DNA from: Paracoccaceae bacterium
GTDB lineage: Bacteria > Pseudomonadota > Alphaproteobacteria > Rhodobacterales > Rhodobacteraceae
Direction: 5' to 3'
NCBI GenBank assembly: GCA_021741245.1
Contig: JAIOYF010000013.1
Location: 22,462 to 86,461, forward strand
DNA length: 64,000 nt
Below the pieces are notes generated by a model. It was not told where the DNA came from, searched no databases, and saw only the letters and a list, made by a program, of their open reading frames with translations. This document shows, one piece after another, positions 45,801 to 53,052 of this stretch. The first letter of the stretch is position 1. Each line of letters begins with the position of its first letter. The position numbers and the translations under genes were made by a program.

Positions 45801-45938
45801 TGTCCCGCCAGCCAAAATTATTCCTTTCGCAAGCCAGATTTGTCCTCTTGCAAGCGAAAAAATGTACTCTGTTCCGCCAGCCAAAATTATTCCTTTCGCA
45901 AGCCAGATTTGTCCTCTTGCAAGCGAAAAAATGTACTC
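45801..45938 (+). repeat. tandem 69-bp repeat, putative TnsB-binding array at the element end
   Basis: Two 69-base copies (45801-45869, 45870-45938) differ at one base, and both begin with TGT. Each contains three related sites about 22 bases apart: CGCCAGCCAAAATTATTCCT (45806, 45875), CGCAAGCCAGATTTGTCCTC (45828, 45897) and TGCAAGCGAAAAAATGTACT (45849, 45918). Packed 22-bp sites behind a TGT end are what Tn7-type right ends look like. Confidence 0.5.
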
Positions 45939-45983
45939 TTGGGCGGAATTCCTGGATTTACACTGAAAATTCGTGATTGATGC

Positions 45984-46021
45984 GGGGGGCGGGGCTGAAA
46001 GGCGCCGCCCCTGCGTTTTTT
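45984..46021 (+). terminator. Rho-independent terminator
   Basis: A G-rich arm at about 45986-45995 pairs with GCGCCGCCCC at 46002-46011 with one mismatch, followed by TGCG and a run of T. It would end nrdJ transcription, although it lies beyond the proposed transposon end and could belong to the element. Confidence 0.7.
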
Positions 46022-46088
46022 CGCCGGGGGATTGACGTATCAGCCTCCAGCGCCCATTCAATTGGGCATGAAAAAGCCGCTGGACACT

Positions 46089-46144
46089 CGACGCATATGA
46101 CCGCCACCGCCGCCTCATCGAGGCGGCTGCTATCTTATGCGTCG
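46089..46144 (+). repeat. nested perfect inverted repeats upstream of the AAA+ gene
   Basis: CGACGCATA (46089-46097) pairs with TATGCGTCG (46136-46144), and inside them GCCGCCTC (46109-46116) pairs with GAGGCGGC (46120-46127) around an ATC loop. It ends 59 bases ahead of the ATPase start codon and could be a structured leader, small RNA or operator. Confidence 0.5.
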
Positions 46145-46203
46145 ACGTACCCCGGCACCCTCCGTCGACGTCGCATCTCACCTCGTGACCGGAGACATTG
46201 ACC

Positions 46204-47307
46204 ATGACCCGCATTCCATTCATCCATGCCCGCTTCTTCGACAATGACACCACCTTCGACATCGAGGAGCGCCTGAAGGCATTCCTGCGGACCTGGCGCC
46301 AGCGCAGCCTCGCGGAAGGCATCGGGGTCGAGCACAGTGGAGGCCTCACGCTCGACGCCTTCGGTGAGGAACTGATGCGCGGAGTTGACCTATCCTCCAT
46401 CGACCGCGCCACCATCAAGCGCAGGGCCGAGCGGATTATTGCGGCGCGAGCCGCTGTTTCAGGGCTCGCCCACCTGAAGAAGGAAGAGATCAAGGCGCTG
46501 TCGTGGTTGCGCAGCGGCGTCGATCTCGTCACCGCTGACGGCCTCGACTGGGCGGATCTGGTGGCGGCCACGCTGCACGACGAATTCCCTTGGATGGGGC
46601 CCGCGACGACCGAGGTCTGGCTGGCCCTGAGGCGCGCCGCAGTTGGCGGCCAGGTGATCACCATCCCGAACCTGCTGCTCTGCGGCCCTCCCGGCATCGG
46701 AAAAAGCGCCTGGGCGCGGCGCATGGCCGCGCTGCTGACCCTGCCGTCCTGCGTAATCGAGATCGGGTCGGGATCGACGTCCTTTCGCATCGCGGGGCTG
46801 GAACGTGGCTGGGCGGGCGGCATGCCGGGGCGGCCGCTGGAGGCGATCATCGCAAGCCGGATCGGAAATCCAGTCGTGATCGTCGACGAAATCTGCAAGG
46901 ATCAGGGCGTGCGGAGTACAAAGGGCGGCGTGAATTCAGCGTCCGACAGCTTGCTGTCGCTGATGGAGCCCATGACCGCGGAGGCCTGGGAATGCCCGTT
47001 CTACCGTATCCGCTTCGACATGAGGCATGTGAACTGGGTGCTGACTGCGAACGTGCTGGAAAGCGTCTCGGAACCTTTGCGAAGCCGCTCGACCATCGTG
47101 GTGCTGACCGAGGTTCCCAAGGGTGACCTCTGCCGTTTCGCACGCCGCTACGGCGCCGCAAAAGGCCTTACAGAGGAGTCAATCGAGGCCATCGTCATGG
47201 CTCTCGATCACCCCGCCAACAGTCGGCGCGATTTCAGCGTTCGGGATGTCGTCCGAATGGTTGAGAGGGCCGTCGGTCTGGAAAGCCGAGGCTATGGGCT
47301 TCACTGA
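46204..47307 (+). CDS. Lon-like AAA+ ATPase without protease domain
   Basis: A 367-residue protein. Residues about 150-330 form one AAA+ module: Walker A GPPGIGKS at 161-168, Walker B VVIVDE at 224-229, sensor-1 Asn in TANV near 283 and arginine-finger candidates Arg293/Arg295. The GGMPGRPLEAI and SDSLLSLMEP segments resemble the ATPase of Lon, but the Ser-Lys protease domain and Lon N-domain are absent. The N-terminal 140 residues are unrecognised. ATG 46204 follows GGAG by nine bases. It is the first gene inside the element end, and its role (transposition helper, defence remodeller) is unknown. Confidence 0.72.
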   Translation: MTRIPFIHARFFDNDTTFDIEERLKAFLRTWRQRSLAEGIGVEHSGGLTLDAFGEELMRGVDLSSIDRATIKRRAERIIAARAAVSGLAHLKKEEIKALSWLRSGVDLVTADGLDWADLVAATLHDEFPWMGPATTEVWLALRRAAVGGQVITIPNLLLCGPPGIGKSAWARRMAALLTLPSCVIEIGSGSTSFRIAGLERGWAGGMPGRPLEAIIASRIGNPVVIVDEICKDQGVRSTKGGVNSASDSLLSLMEPMTAEAWECPFYRIRFDMRHVNWVLTANVLESVSEPLRSRSTIVVLTEVPKGDLCRFARRYGAAKGLTEESIEAIVMALDHPANSRRDFSVRDVVRMVERAVGLESRGYGLH

Positions 47308-47324
47308 AGCCTCGACAAGGCGAT

Positions 47325-47346
47325 TTCAGGGCCCACGGGCCCTGAA
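47325..47346. terminator. palindromic convergent terminator candidate
   Basis: TTCAGGGCCC and GGGCCCTGAA are perfect ten-base complements separated by AC. It lies 18 bases after the ATPase stop and 84 bases from the hsdR stop on the other strand. A T tract is lacking, so termination is likely but not certain. Confidence 0.45.
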
Positions 47347-47429
47347 TTCCCGGATGGCTCTCCGGAAGCACTGGGGAGTGCGTTCGTGCATCGCTTTTCC
47401 CCGGATCATTCAGAGCAAAGCCCGCTTTT

Positions 47430-50400
47430 TTATCGTCCTGCAGGGTCTCCCGCCGCGCGCACGGCGCGCTGGAACATGAGGGCCATGAGCATCTCGCGCG
47501 CCTCCTGATCCTGCATGAAGGCGTTGCGCATCGCATTGTCACGCTGGAAAGCCTGAATGGAACGCCGCATGAATTCCGCATCGAAGCGCGGCCGCACGTC
47601 GTGGGGAGGATTGTTGCGCAGCATTTCAGACCATGCATCGTCATCTACGATCGCCGTGTTCACCGCCTCGAACCGGATGTAATCCTCATCAGTGAAATTG
47701 GTGCCATGACGCTGGTTGAAGGAGCTGATGATCTCCGACAAGGTCGCCTGCTCTTCTTCGGTGTAAGGATTGGCGCCGAACCGGTCGATGGGGCTGAGAG
47801 CCTCTTTCGCATCCGTCGGCAGGGACGCGTCCGTCGTCTCCCCCTGCGGAACAAGCTTGAATGCGGCCAGTTCCAGCATGTCATCTGTGACATCGTCGCC
47901 CTGTGGTGCCTGCCGGCTGGGCAGGATCCGCTTCAGCCAGGCGCCGTAGATGTGCAACTTTTCAAGTTCCGTGTCGCGCAAGTTCACCACTTGCGAGATG
48001 AACGAGTAGAAGCGCAGGAACGATGACAGTGTCTGACGGAATTCCTCCTGCCGATTTTCGTCCAGATCCGCATTGAACCGGGCGACCGCCTGCCGGACGA
48101 TCCCTTCAAGCACAGGGCGCTCGTCCGCGCGCTGGCGGGCGGCGATGAACCGATCGATGAACCGGTCAACTTCTTCCGCCTGAAGGACGCCGAAAGTCAT
48201 CAGGCGCGCATGCAGGTTGTAGACCTGGTTCGGGTCGGACACGTCCTCGAGCTCCGTGACGTTGTAGTAGGGCTTGAACGCCTTCTGGATGTCTTCGATC
48301 TCGTTGCGGAAATCGAGGATGAACGTGCGGTCCTTTCCCGGATAGGTCCGGTTGAGGCGCGACAGGGTCTGCACGGCCTGAACGCCGTTCAGCTTGCGAT
48401 CGACATACATCGCCACGAGCTTGGGCTGGTCAAAGCCCGTCTGGTATTTCTCGGCGACGACTAGGACATTGTACATGTCCCCGTCGAAATGGCGCGGCAG
48501 TTCCTTCTCGCCGATGCCGTTGATCCCGACCTCGGTGTATTCCTGCCCGTCCACTTCGACTTCGCCGGAAAACGCCACCAGCGCACGCAATCCGGCATAC
48601 GCGTTTTGATCGATGTAGCGCGTGATGGCACGATGCGTCCGGATTGCATGTTCGCGGCTGGCGGTGACGACCATCGCCTTGGCATTGCCGTTCAATTCGT
48701 CCAGGGCATGACGCCGGAAGTGCTCGACGATGACCGCTGCCTTCTGATCCATGGCGGTCTCGTGAAATTCGATGAAACGCGCCACCTGCTTGGCCGATTT
48801 GCGTTCGAGAAGGCGCGGATCGTCTTCGATCGCCTTTTCCAGCCGGGCATATGACTTGTAAGTCTGGTAGTTCCGAAGCACGTCGAGAATGAAGCCCTCT
48901 TCGATCGCCTGACGCATCGAATAGAGGTGGAATGGCCGAGGCCCGCTTTCGGTGGCGCGCCCGAACCGCTCCATCGTCACATTCTTCGGCGTTGCGGTGA
49001 AGGCGAGATACGAGAGGTTCGCCTTGGGGCCCCGAAGGCGCTGCAGGTCGAGCAGCGCCTGTTCCGTGGCGTCCAGCTCGGCCTCATCGTCGTTCAGTTC
49101 GCCCTCGGCAAGCACCCGGGCCATGCTGTCGGCATGTTTTCCGGACTGGGAACTATGGGCCTCGTCGATGATGATGGCGAAACGCTTGCCCGCCTCGTTC
49201 TTCAGCACGGAAAGCTGGTCGGTCGAGAACTTGTGGATCGTCGAAATGATGATCTTGGCGCCCTGTTCGATGGCGGCCCGGAGCTGTCGGGACGTTCCGT
49301 CGATCGCCTTCACATAGCCTGGGGTCTGGCTGAAGCTCTTGACCGTCGCCTGCAACTGGCGGTCGAGGACGACACGGTCGGTGACGATGATAATCGTGTC
49401 GAACACCGGCTGATCCTGATCGTCATGCAGGGTCGCCAGGTGGTGCGCGGCCCAGGCGATCGTGTTCGACTTGCCGGATCCCGCAGAGTGCTGGAACAGG
49501 TAGTTCTGGCCAGCGCCGCGCTCCTTGGCGTCCTGGACCAGCGCATGCACGGCATCCATCTGCTGATAGCGCGGCCAGATCGTGTTGCGCTTTTTGCGAC
49601 CGTCGGGCTGCTCGACCTCGTCGACGAGAACGAAGCGCTGGATGATGCCGAGAAGCACCTCCCGCGAGAGGACCGCTTTGCGGGAAGGCAGGTCGCGGTA
49701 GAGATAGGCGATCCGGAATTCGTCCTCGATATCCGGATTGCCGGCCCCGCCATCACGGCCGCGATTGAAAGGCAGGAACCGCGTGCTGCCGTTGTTCAGG
49801 TGTGTGGTCATCGACACGTTGTCCTGATCCAGCGCAAAATGGACCAAGGCCCCGCGCTTGAAGGTCAGCAGAGGTTCCCCATTCGGGTGACGATCGCGAC
49901 GATACTGCTTTTCGGCGGTCTGATACGTCGACCCCGTCAGGGTGTTCTTCAGCTCCATCGTCGAAATCGGCACGCCATTGATGAACAGGACGATGTCGAT
50001 CGCGTTTTCGCTGCGCAGGGAATAACGCACCTGGCGCATGACCGTGAGGCGGTTGCCTTCATAGGCTTGGGTCAGGGTCGCATTCAGAGTCGAGGAAGGC
50101 TTGAAGCTGCACAGGGTGATCTTGATGCCGGGGACGATGGTGATCCCTTTGCGCAGTACCTCCAGCGTGCCGACGGCTTTCAGGCGGGCTTCCATCTGCC
50201 GAGCCAGCGTCTCGCGTTCCTTTCCGGGATACTGGTCGGCGAGCTTTTTCCAAGCTTCCGGCTGTGTCGCGCGGATGAAGGCCTCGGTCATTTCGGGATC
50301 GAGGGCGAGCTTGCGGTCGAAGGCGGTGTAGGGCCGTTCTGTCCAGCCCTGGCGGCGGACCAGCTGGTCGACGAGATGGATCTCGACGGCTTCTTCGGTG

Positions 50401-50435
50401 TGAAGCTTTTCGCGGGCAAGGGCTGGGCTGGGCAT
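47430..50435 (-). CDS. hsdR: type I restriction enzyme R subunit
   Basis: About 1001 residues. The N-terminal nuclease carries Asp147 and Glu161-x-Lys163 (TMELKN), a PD-(D/E)xK site. The motor has Walker A SAGSGKS at 317-323 and DEAH at 424-427, with FTATPK as motif III and a C-terminal helicase half. It cleaves unmethylated DNA after translocation with HsdM and HsdS. I start at ATG 50435; a TTG six codons earlier is possible. It is 2.6 kb away from the rest of its operon, separated by vapBC and accessory genes. Confidence 0.93.
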   Translation of the reverse strand: MPSPALAREKLHTEEAVEIHLVDQLVRRQGWTERPYTAFDRKLALDPEMTEAFIRATQPEAWKKLADQYPGKERETLARQMEARLKAVGTLEVLRKGITIVPGIKITLCSFKPSSTLNATLTQAYEGNRLTVMRQVRYSLRSENAIDIVLFINGVPISTMELKNTLTGSTYQTAEKQYRRDRHPNGEPLLTFKRGALVHFALDQDNVSMTTHLNNGSTRFLPFNRGRDGGAGNPDIEDEFRIAYLYRDLPSRKAVLSREVLLGIIQRFVLVDEVEQPDGRKKRNTIWPRYQQMDAVHALVQDAKERGAGQNYLFQHSAGSGKSNTIAWAAHHLATLHDDQDQPVFDTIIIVTDRVVLDRQLQATVKSFSQTPGYVKAIDGTSRQLRAAIEQGAKIIISTIHKFSTDQLSVLKNEAGKRFAIIIDEAHSSQSGKHADSMARVLAEGELNDDEAELDATEQALLDLQRLRGPKANLSYLAFTATPKNVTMERFGRATESGPRPFHLYSMRQAIEEGFILDVLRNYQTYKSYARLEKAIEDDPRLLERKSAKQVARFIEFHETAMDQKAAVIVEHFRRHALDELNGNAKAMVVTASREHAIRTHRAITRYIDQNAYAGLRALVAFSGEVEVDGQEYTEVGINGIGEKELPRHFDGDMYNVLVVAEKYQTGFDQPKLVAMYVDRKLNGVQAVQTLSRLNRTYPGKDRTFILDFRNEIEDIQKAFKPYYNVTELEDVSDPNQVYNLHARLMTFGVLQAEEVDRFIDRFIAARQRADERPVLEGIVRQAVARFNADLDENRQEEFRQTLSSFLRFYSFISQVVNLRDTELEKLHIYGAWLKRILPSRQAPQGDDVTDDMLELAAFKLVPQGETTDASLPTDAKEALSPIDRFGANPYTEEEQATLSEIISSFNQRHGTNFTDEDYIRFEAVNTAIVDDDAWSEMLRNNPPHDVRPRFDAEFMRRSIQAFQRDNAMRNAFMQDQEAREMLMALMFQRAVRAAGDPAGR

Positions 50436-50486
50436 AGGATATATTCCGGACAATCAGTTAAGCAGGAGAGGGAAACGGCGAATTCT

Positions 50487-50900
50487 TCAGGAAACCTCTG
50501 ACCAGATGCGGCCTCGCCAGGAGGGCAGGGCGCCAAGACCATCAAAGGCAGAATTTCTTGAAATCAGGGGGCAGCAAAGCTCAAGCGCCGTTGCCCCGAT
50601 CATCCGGTCAAAAGGATCACGGTGGGACCACTCAAGAGAGCCTGCAACAATCGACATGCGCGCTGTATATGGGGCGAATTCGAAGCCTTGGCTCAGGCAT
50701 AGACGCTCCAACTGGTCGACATGGGGCACCATTGCGTCCCATCCTCCATTCCGAATTTTCTGGGAAATCTCGTGGAGGGCGCAGGGTGGAACGATAACAC
50801 TCGAGGCTGCCTCCATCGCAGATAGGGCAGTTCCGGAGAGGCTTTCGGGGTCGATCAAAGACCAGGCCAGCACATGGGTGTCGATCATGACCCGGGTCAT
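50487..50900 (-). CDS. PIN-domain toxin (VapC type)
   Basis: A 137-residue PIN nuclease. The first acidic residue is in MIDTHVLAW, a Glu follows in HEISQK, and Asp residues are in RDPFDRMIGATAL near residue 97, giving the expected RNase site. The ATG at 50900 overlaps the antitoxin stop (ATGA), the standard toxin-antitoxin arrangement. Family members cut tRNA or rRNA. Target here unknown. Confidence 0.87.
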   Translation of the reverse strand: MTRVMIDTHVLAWSLIDPESLSGTALSAMEAASSVIVPPCALHEISQKIRNGGWDAMVPHVDQLERLCLSQGFEFAPYTARMSIVAGSLEWSHRDPFDRMIGATALELCCPLISRNSAFDGLGALPSWRGRIWSEVS

Positions 50901-51127
50901 GCGCCCCACTCGGCGAGTTCTGCCTCGCTCATCGGTTCCAAGAAATTTGGGAGACTTTCCTTGGGTACTTGGCCTTCAAGGAGACCAAGGCGGATACCGC
51001 GCTGTTTCACCGGGATCAAACGAACCACGGGCACACCGCCACGGGCGATGATGACCTCTTCGCCCCGCTCAGCAGCGGCAATCAGCTCGGAGAGCCGGGC
51101 CTTTGCTTCTGCCACATTCATTTTCAT
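50897..51127 (-). CDS. Phd/YefM-type antitoxin
   Basis: A 76-residue antitoxin. The N-terminal NVAEAKARLSELIAAAERGEE is the Phd/YefM DNA-binding fold, followed by VIIARGGVPVVRLIPV, and the C-terminal half should bind the PIN toxin. AGGAG lies six bases before the ATG. A CTATATAG palindrome at 51168-51175 in the promoter region could be its operator. An alternative start is the second Met, two codons on. Confidence 0.87.
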   Translation of the reverse strand: MKMNVAEAKARLSELIAAAERGEEVIIARGGVPVVRLIPVKQRGIRLGLLEGQVPKESLPNFLEPMSEAELAEWGA

Positions 51128-51433
51128 GGCTTTCTCCTAGCGGACTTGGACCAGAACTTAGACCATACTATATAGAAAATCAATTCGCATAGTGCTCTGC
51201 CGCCCAAATTCCGCTTTTTTTCCGCCTCAGGTGTAGGGAAATGGCTTTGCTGACGACTCAAGAACTGGGCTTGACTCGAATGTGGGCGCACAGCGATACG
51301 CTGTGGATTTACATGCCATTGTCGTCATGGGACCTGTGATGGCGCAGGTATTTCGGTATGATCCAAGCAATGTCTTGGAAAATGCGGCCCGCCCAAGCAT
51401 GATCAAAATGTGAGGCTTTGGGCAAAAATAGCC
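51128..51433. other. 306-base intergenic region
   Basis: It holds the vapBC promoter side, including an AT-rich palindrome CTATATAG at 51168-51175, and the leader of the plus-strand gene at 51434. The rest shows no gene or repeat that I can support. Confidence 0.5.
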
Positions 51434-52228
51434 ATGAATCAAGAAGATTTCAAAACGCGAGACTTGGAAACACTGTCTCGACAGGAGCTTTTGACAGCGA
51501 CTCGCGAGGAACAGGAGGCTTGGCTTATGACTGTCGAGCCCGAATACGAAGAGCGCGCCTACGAGGAAAAGTGCTGGATCGACACCGTATTTCGACATGG
51601 GAAGGACTGGCTTGAAGATCTCCGCCAGAAGCATGGAAGTGATTTTCCTGAATACCTTGAGATGGTTCAACCGCCGCTCGAAGCGGACTGTATAAATCGA
51701 ATATTGCATGGAGGAGTGCTCGAGGCCTCAGAGGCACAAATGATCCTCGACTTCGTCGTTGAAGATGATCCAGACAGGTGGTGCAGCCTCATCGTTTGGG
51801 AAGCACCCTGCATGGACGGGACGGTGTTCATTGCCTGCCTCGGTTTGTCGGCGGGCCAAGGCGGAATTGAGCTTCAATTGGCCGGGATGTATCCGACGCG
51901 GGCAGAAGCAGCTGCGGCCTGCGCATATGAGCTTGTCGCCGAACGGATTATTATCCCCCCGCCCGTAGCGCTGCGCGCATCCTGGGGCAATGAAGACTCA
52001 TATGCTACCCTTGAGGTTTCCGGCGCGCTCTGGTCGTGCATACAGGGAGGGGAAACCCATTTTGAGACCGGCTTGGGCTTTCACAACGAGTCGCAGTTCC
52101 GTGCTTTCTGGTACTTCAAGGATGGGAAGGTGAAGATCGAGGATGTGGAAGACATCAGCTATGTCACCGACCTTCCTGTCGCGGATCTGCACGTGACCAG
52201 TGCTTCAGCAATCGAAGCGAATGCCTGA
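51434..52228 (+). CDS. unknown protein
   Basis: A 264-residue acidic soluble protein I do not recognise. The N-terminal third is rich in Glu and helical; the rest has alternating hydrophobic strands and several Trp and Cys residues. There is no signal peptide, membrane segment or clear catalytic motif. The ATG at 51434 has a weak ribosome site; a GTG at 51410 is an alternative. It runs opposite to its neighbours, between vapBC and DUF3293, so it is probably a separately gained cargo gene. Confidence 0.6.
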   Translation: MNQEDFKTRDLETLSRQELLTATREEQEAWLMTVEPEYEERAYEEKCWIDTVFRHGKDWLEDLRQKHGSDFPEYLEMVQPPLEADCINRILHGGVLEASEAQMILDFVVEDDPDRWCSLIVWEAPCMDGTVFIACLGLSAGQGGIELQLAGMYPTRAEAAAACAYELVAERIIIPPPVALRASWGNEDSYATLEVSGALWSCIQGGETHFETGLGFHNESQFRAFWYFKDGKVKIEDVEDISYVTDLPVADLHVTSASAIEANA

Positions 52229-52301
52229 AGACGTCTGAGCTGTCACAGGAGCGGAGGCTTGAAGCGTTTTCGTAGGTTGCGACCTCCTGAAAGAGTATGG
52301 A

Positions 52302-52769
52302 TCACCTCAGAAGTATCAGGCGCGGAATGGCATCTTTCCCGGCCCAGACCACAGCATTCTGGTGGAATTCTTTGCCGAGGCTGATTGCCTCATCGCGCAA
52401 GATCCCCGGGATGAACCAGCTTTCCTCCCCCAGCCAGCGGCCGTCGGGATCTGCGCCAATCCCTTGCCGAGGATCATAACCGGCCTCCTTCAGGCAAAGA
52501 CGCAGCGCCTCCTGCTTCTGCTCATTGATCGCGTGGTCAGTTTCCTCGCTCCAGGGGTTCCATGCGGTGATAAACCCCGCAGATGCAACTGAGCGCTCGT
52601 CATAGATCGCCATGAGATCGACAGATGGAACCCCGATGCGCAGAGTGAAAACCTCGGGCGCAAGCACCCGGAAGTCAGTTGCCGCATAAGCGGCAATCAG
52701 CCCGGGCGCCAATTCTGTTTTACCAAAGCCGTCGTCCTCGTTCGTCTGGGTCGAGTCTCTATTTTCCAC
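52302..52769 (-). CDS. DUF3293 domain protein
   Basis: About 155 residues from a GTG at 52769 that has AAGGTGG eight bases upstream. The DUF3293 pattern is visible: AAYAATDFRV, LRIGVPS, FITAWNP near the middle, EESWFIPGI and QNAVVW near the end. Function unknown. It overlaps the upstream small gene by 11 bases and ends the hsdM-S-DUF262 operon. An ATG far upstream in the frame is antisense to nothing but overlaps the whole coiled-coil gene, so I reject it. Confidence 0.6.
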   Translation of the reverse strand: MENRDSTQTNEDDGFGKTELAPGLIAAYAATDFRVLAPEVFTLRIGVPSVDLMAIYDERSVASAGFITAWNPWSEETDHAINEQKQEALRLCLKEAGYDPRQGIGADPDGRWLGEESWFIPGILRDEAISLGKEFHQNAVVWAGKDAIPRLILLR

Positions 52770-53052
52770 TGGCTGAACCACCTTGAACGAATTTGACACG
52801 CAAAGAATTGAACTTGGATGCCTTGTGGGCTTTCTTGATCTTCTCTTGTACCTCGTCTCGATAACTCTTTGGGACGGGTGCTTTGAGGTTTTTTTTATGC
52901 TGGCCCTGAGGATGGGTGATCGCCGCAAGATCCGCCTCGAGCTGGCGGATCCTCGTCTGGAGCTCCCCGGATTTCACTGTGTCGCGGCAGGTGGCATTCT
53001 CGGCGCGCAGGTGCTCGAGATGTTTGCGCAGGGGTTTACCCAAACTTGCCAT
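52759..53052 (-). CDS. small coiled-coil protein
   Basis: A 97-residue basic protein. Residues about 8-45 form a likely coiled coil (HLEHLRAENA, LQTRIRQLEADL), followed by a Lys-rich tail. Its start overlaps the DUF262 stop by one base (TGATG). No family recognised; it may be a partner or inhibitor of the DUF262 protein. Confidence 0.55.
   Translation of the reverse strand: MASLGKPLRKHLEHLRAENATCRDTVKSGELQTRIRQLEADLAAITHPQGQHKKNLKAPVPKSYRDEVQEKIKKAHKASKFNSLRVKFVQGGSASGK

Larger units (their letters stand above)
45783..46203. other. 421-base gene-free junction rich in repeats
   Basis: It contains, in order, a six-base hairpin straddling the proposed element end (45786-45807), the 69-bp tandem repeat, the terminator, a GCCCA/TGGGC hairpin (46052-46067), a nested double hairpin (46089-46144) and two GTCGACGT copies (46141, 46164). 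I see no credible protein gene in it. Confidence 0.6.

Noticed and set aside
45786..45807. CGGGAC/GTCCCG hairpin as the nrdJ terminator
   Set aside because: There is no T tract, and the stronger terminator lies at 45984-46021.
45805..45942. Possible CRISPR array
   Set aside because: Two adjacent copies of a 69-base unit without unique spacers, and no cas gene in the window.
45768..46898. Long minus-strand frame of 376 codons crossing the tandem repeat and the AAA+ gene
   Set aside because: It is antisense to the well-supported Lon-like ATPase, has no family features, and its repeated peptide is simply the 69-base DNA repeat, a multiple of three.
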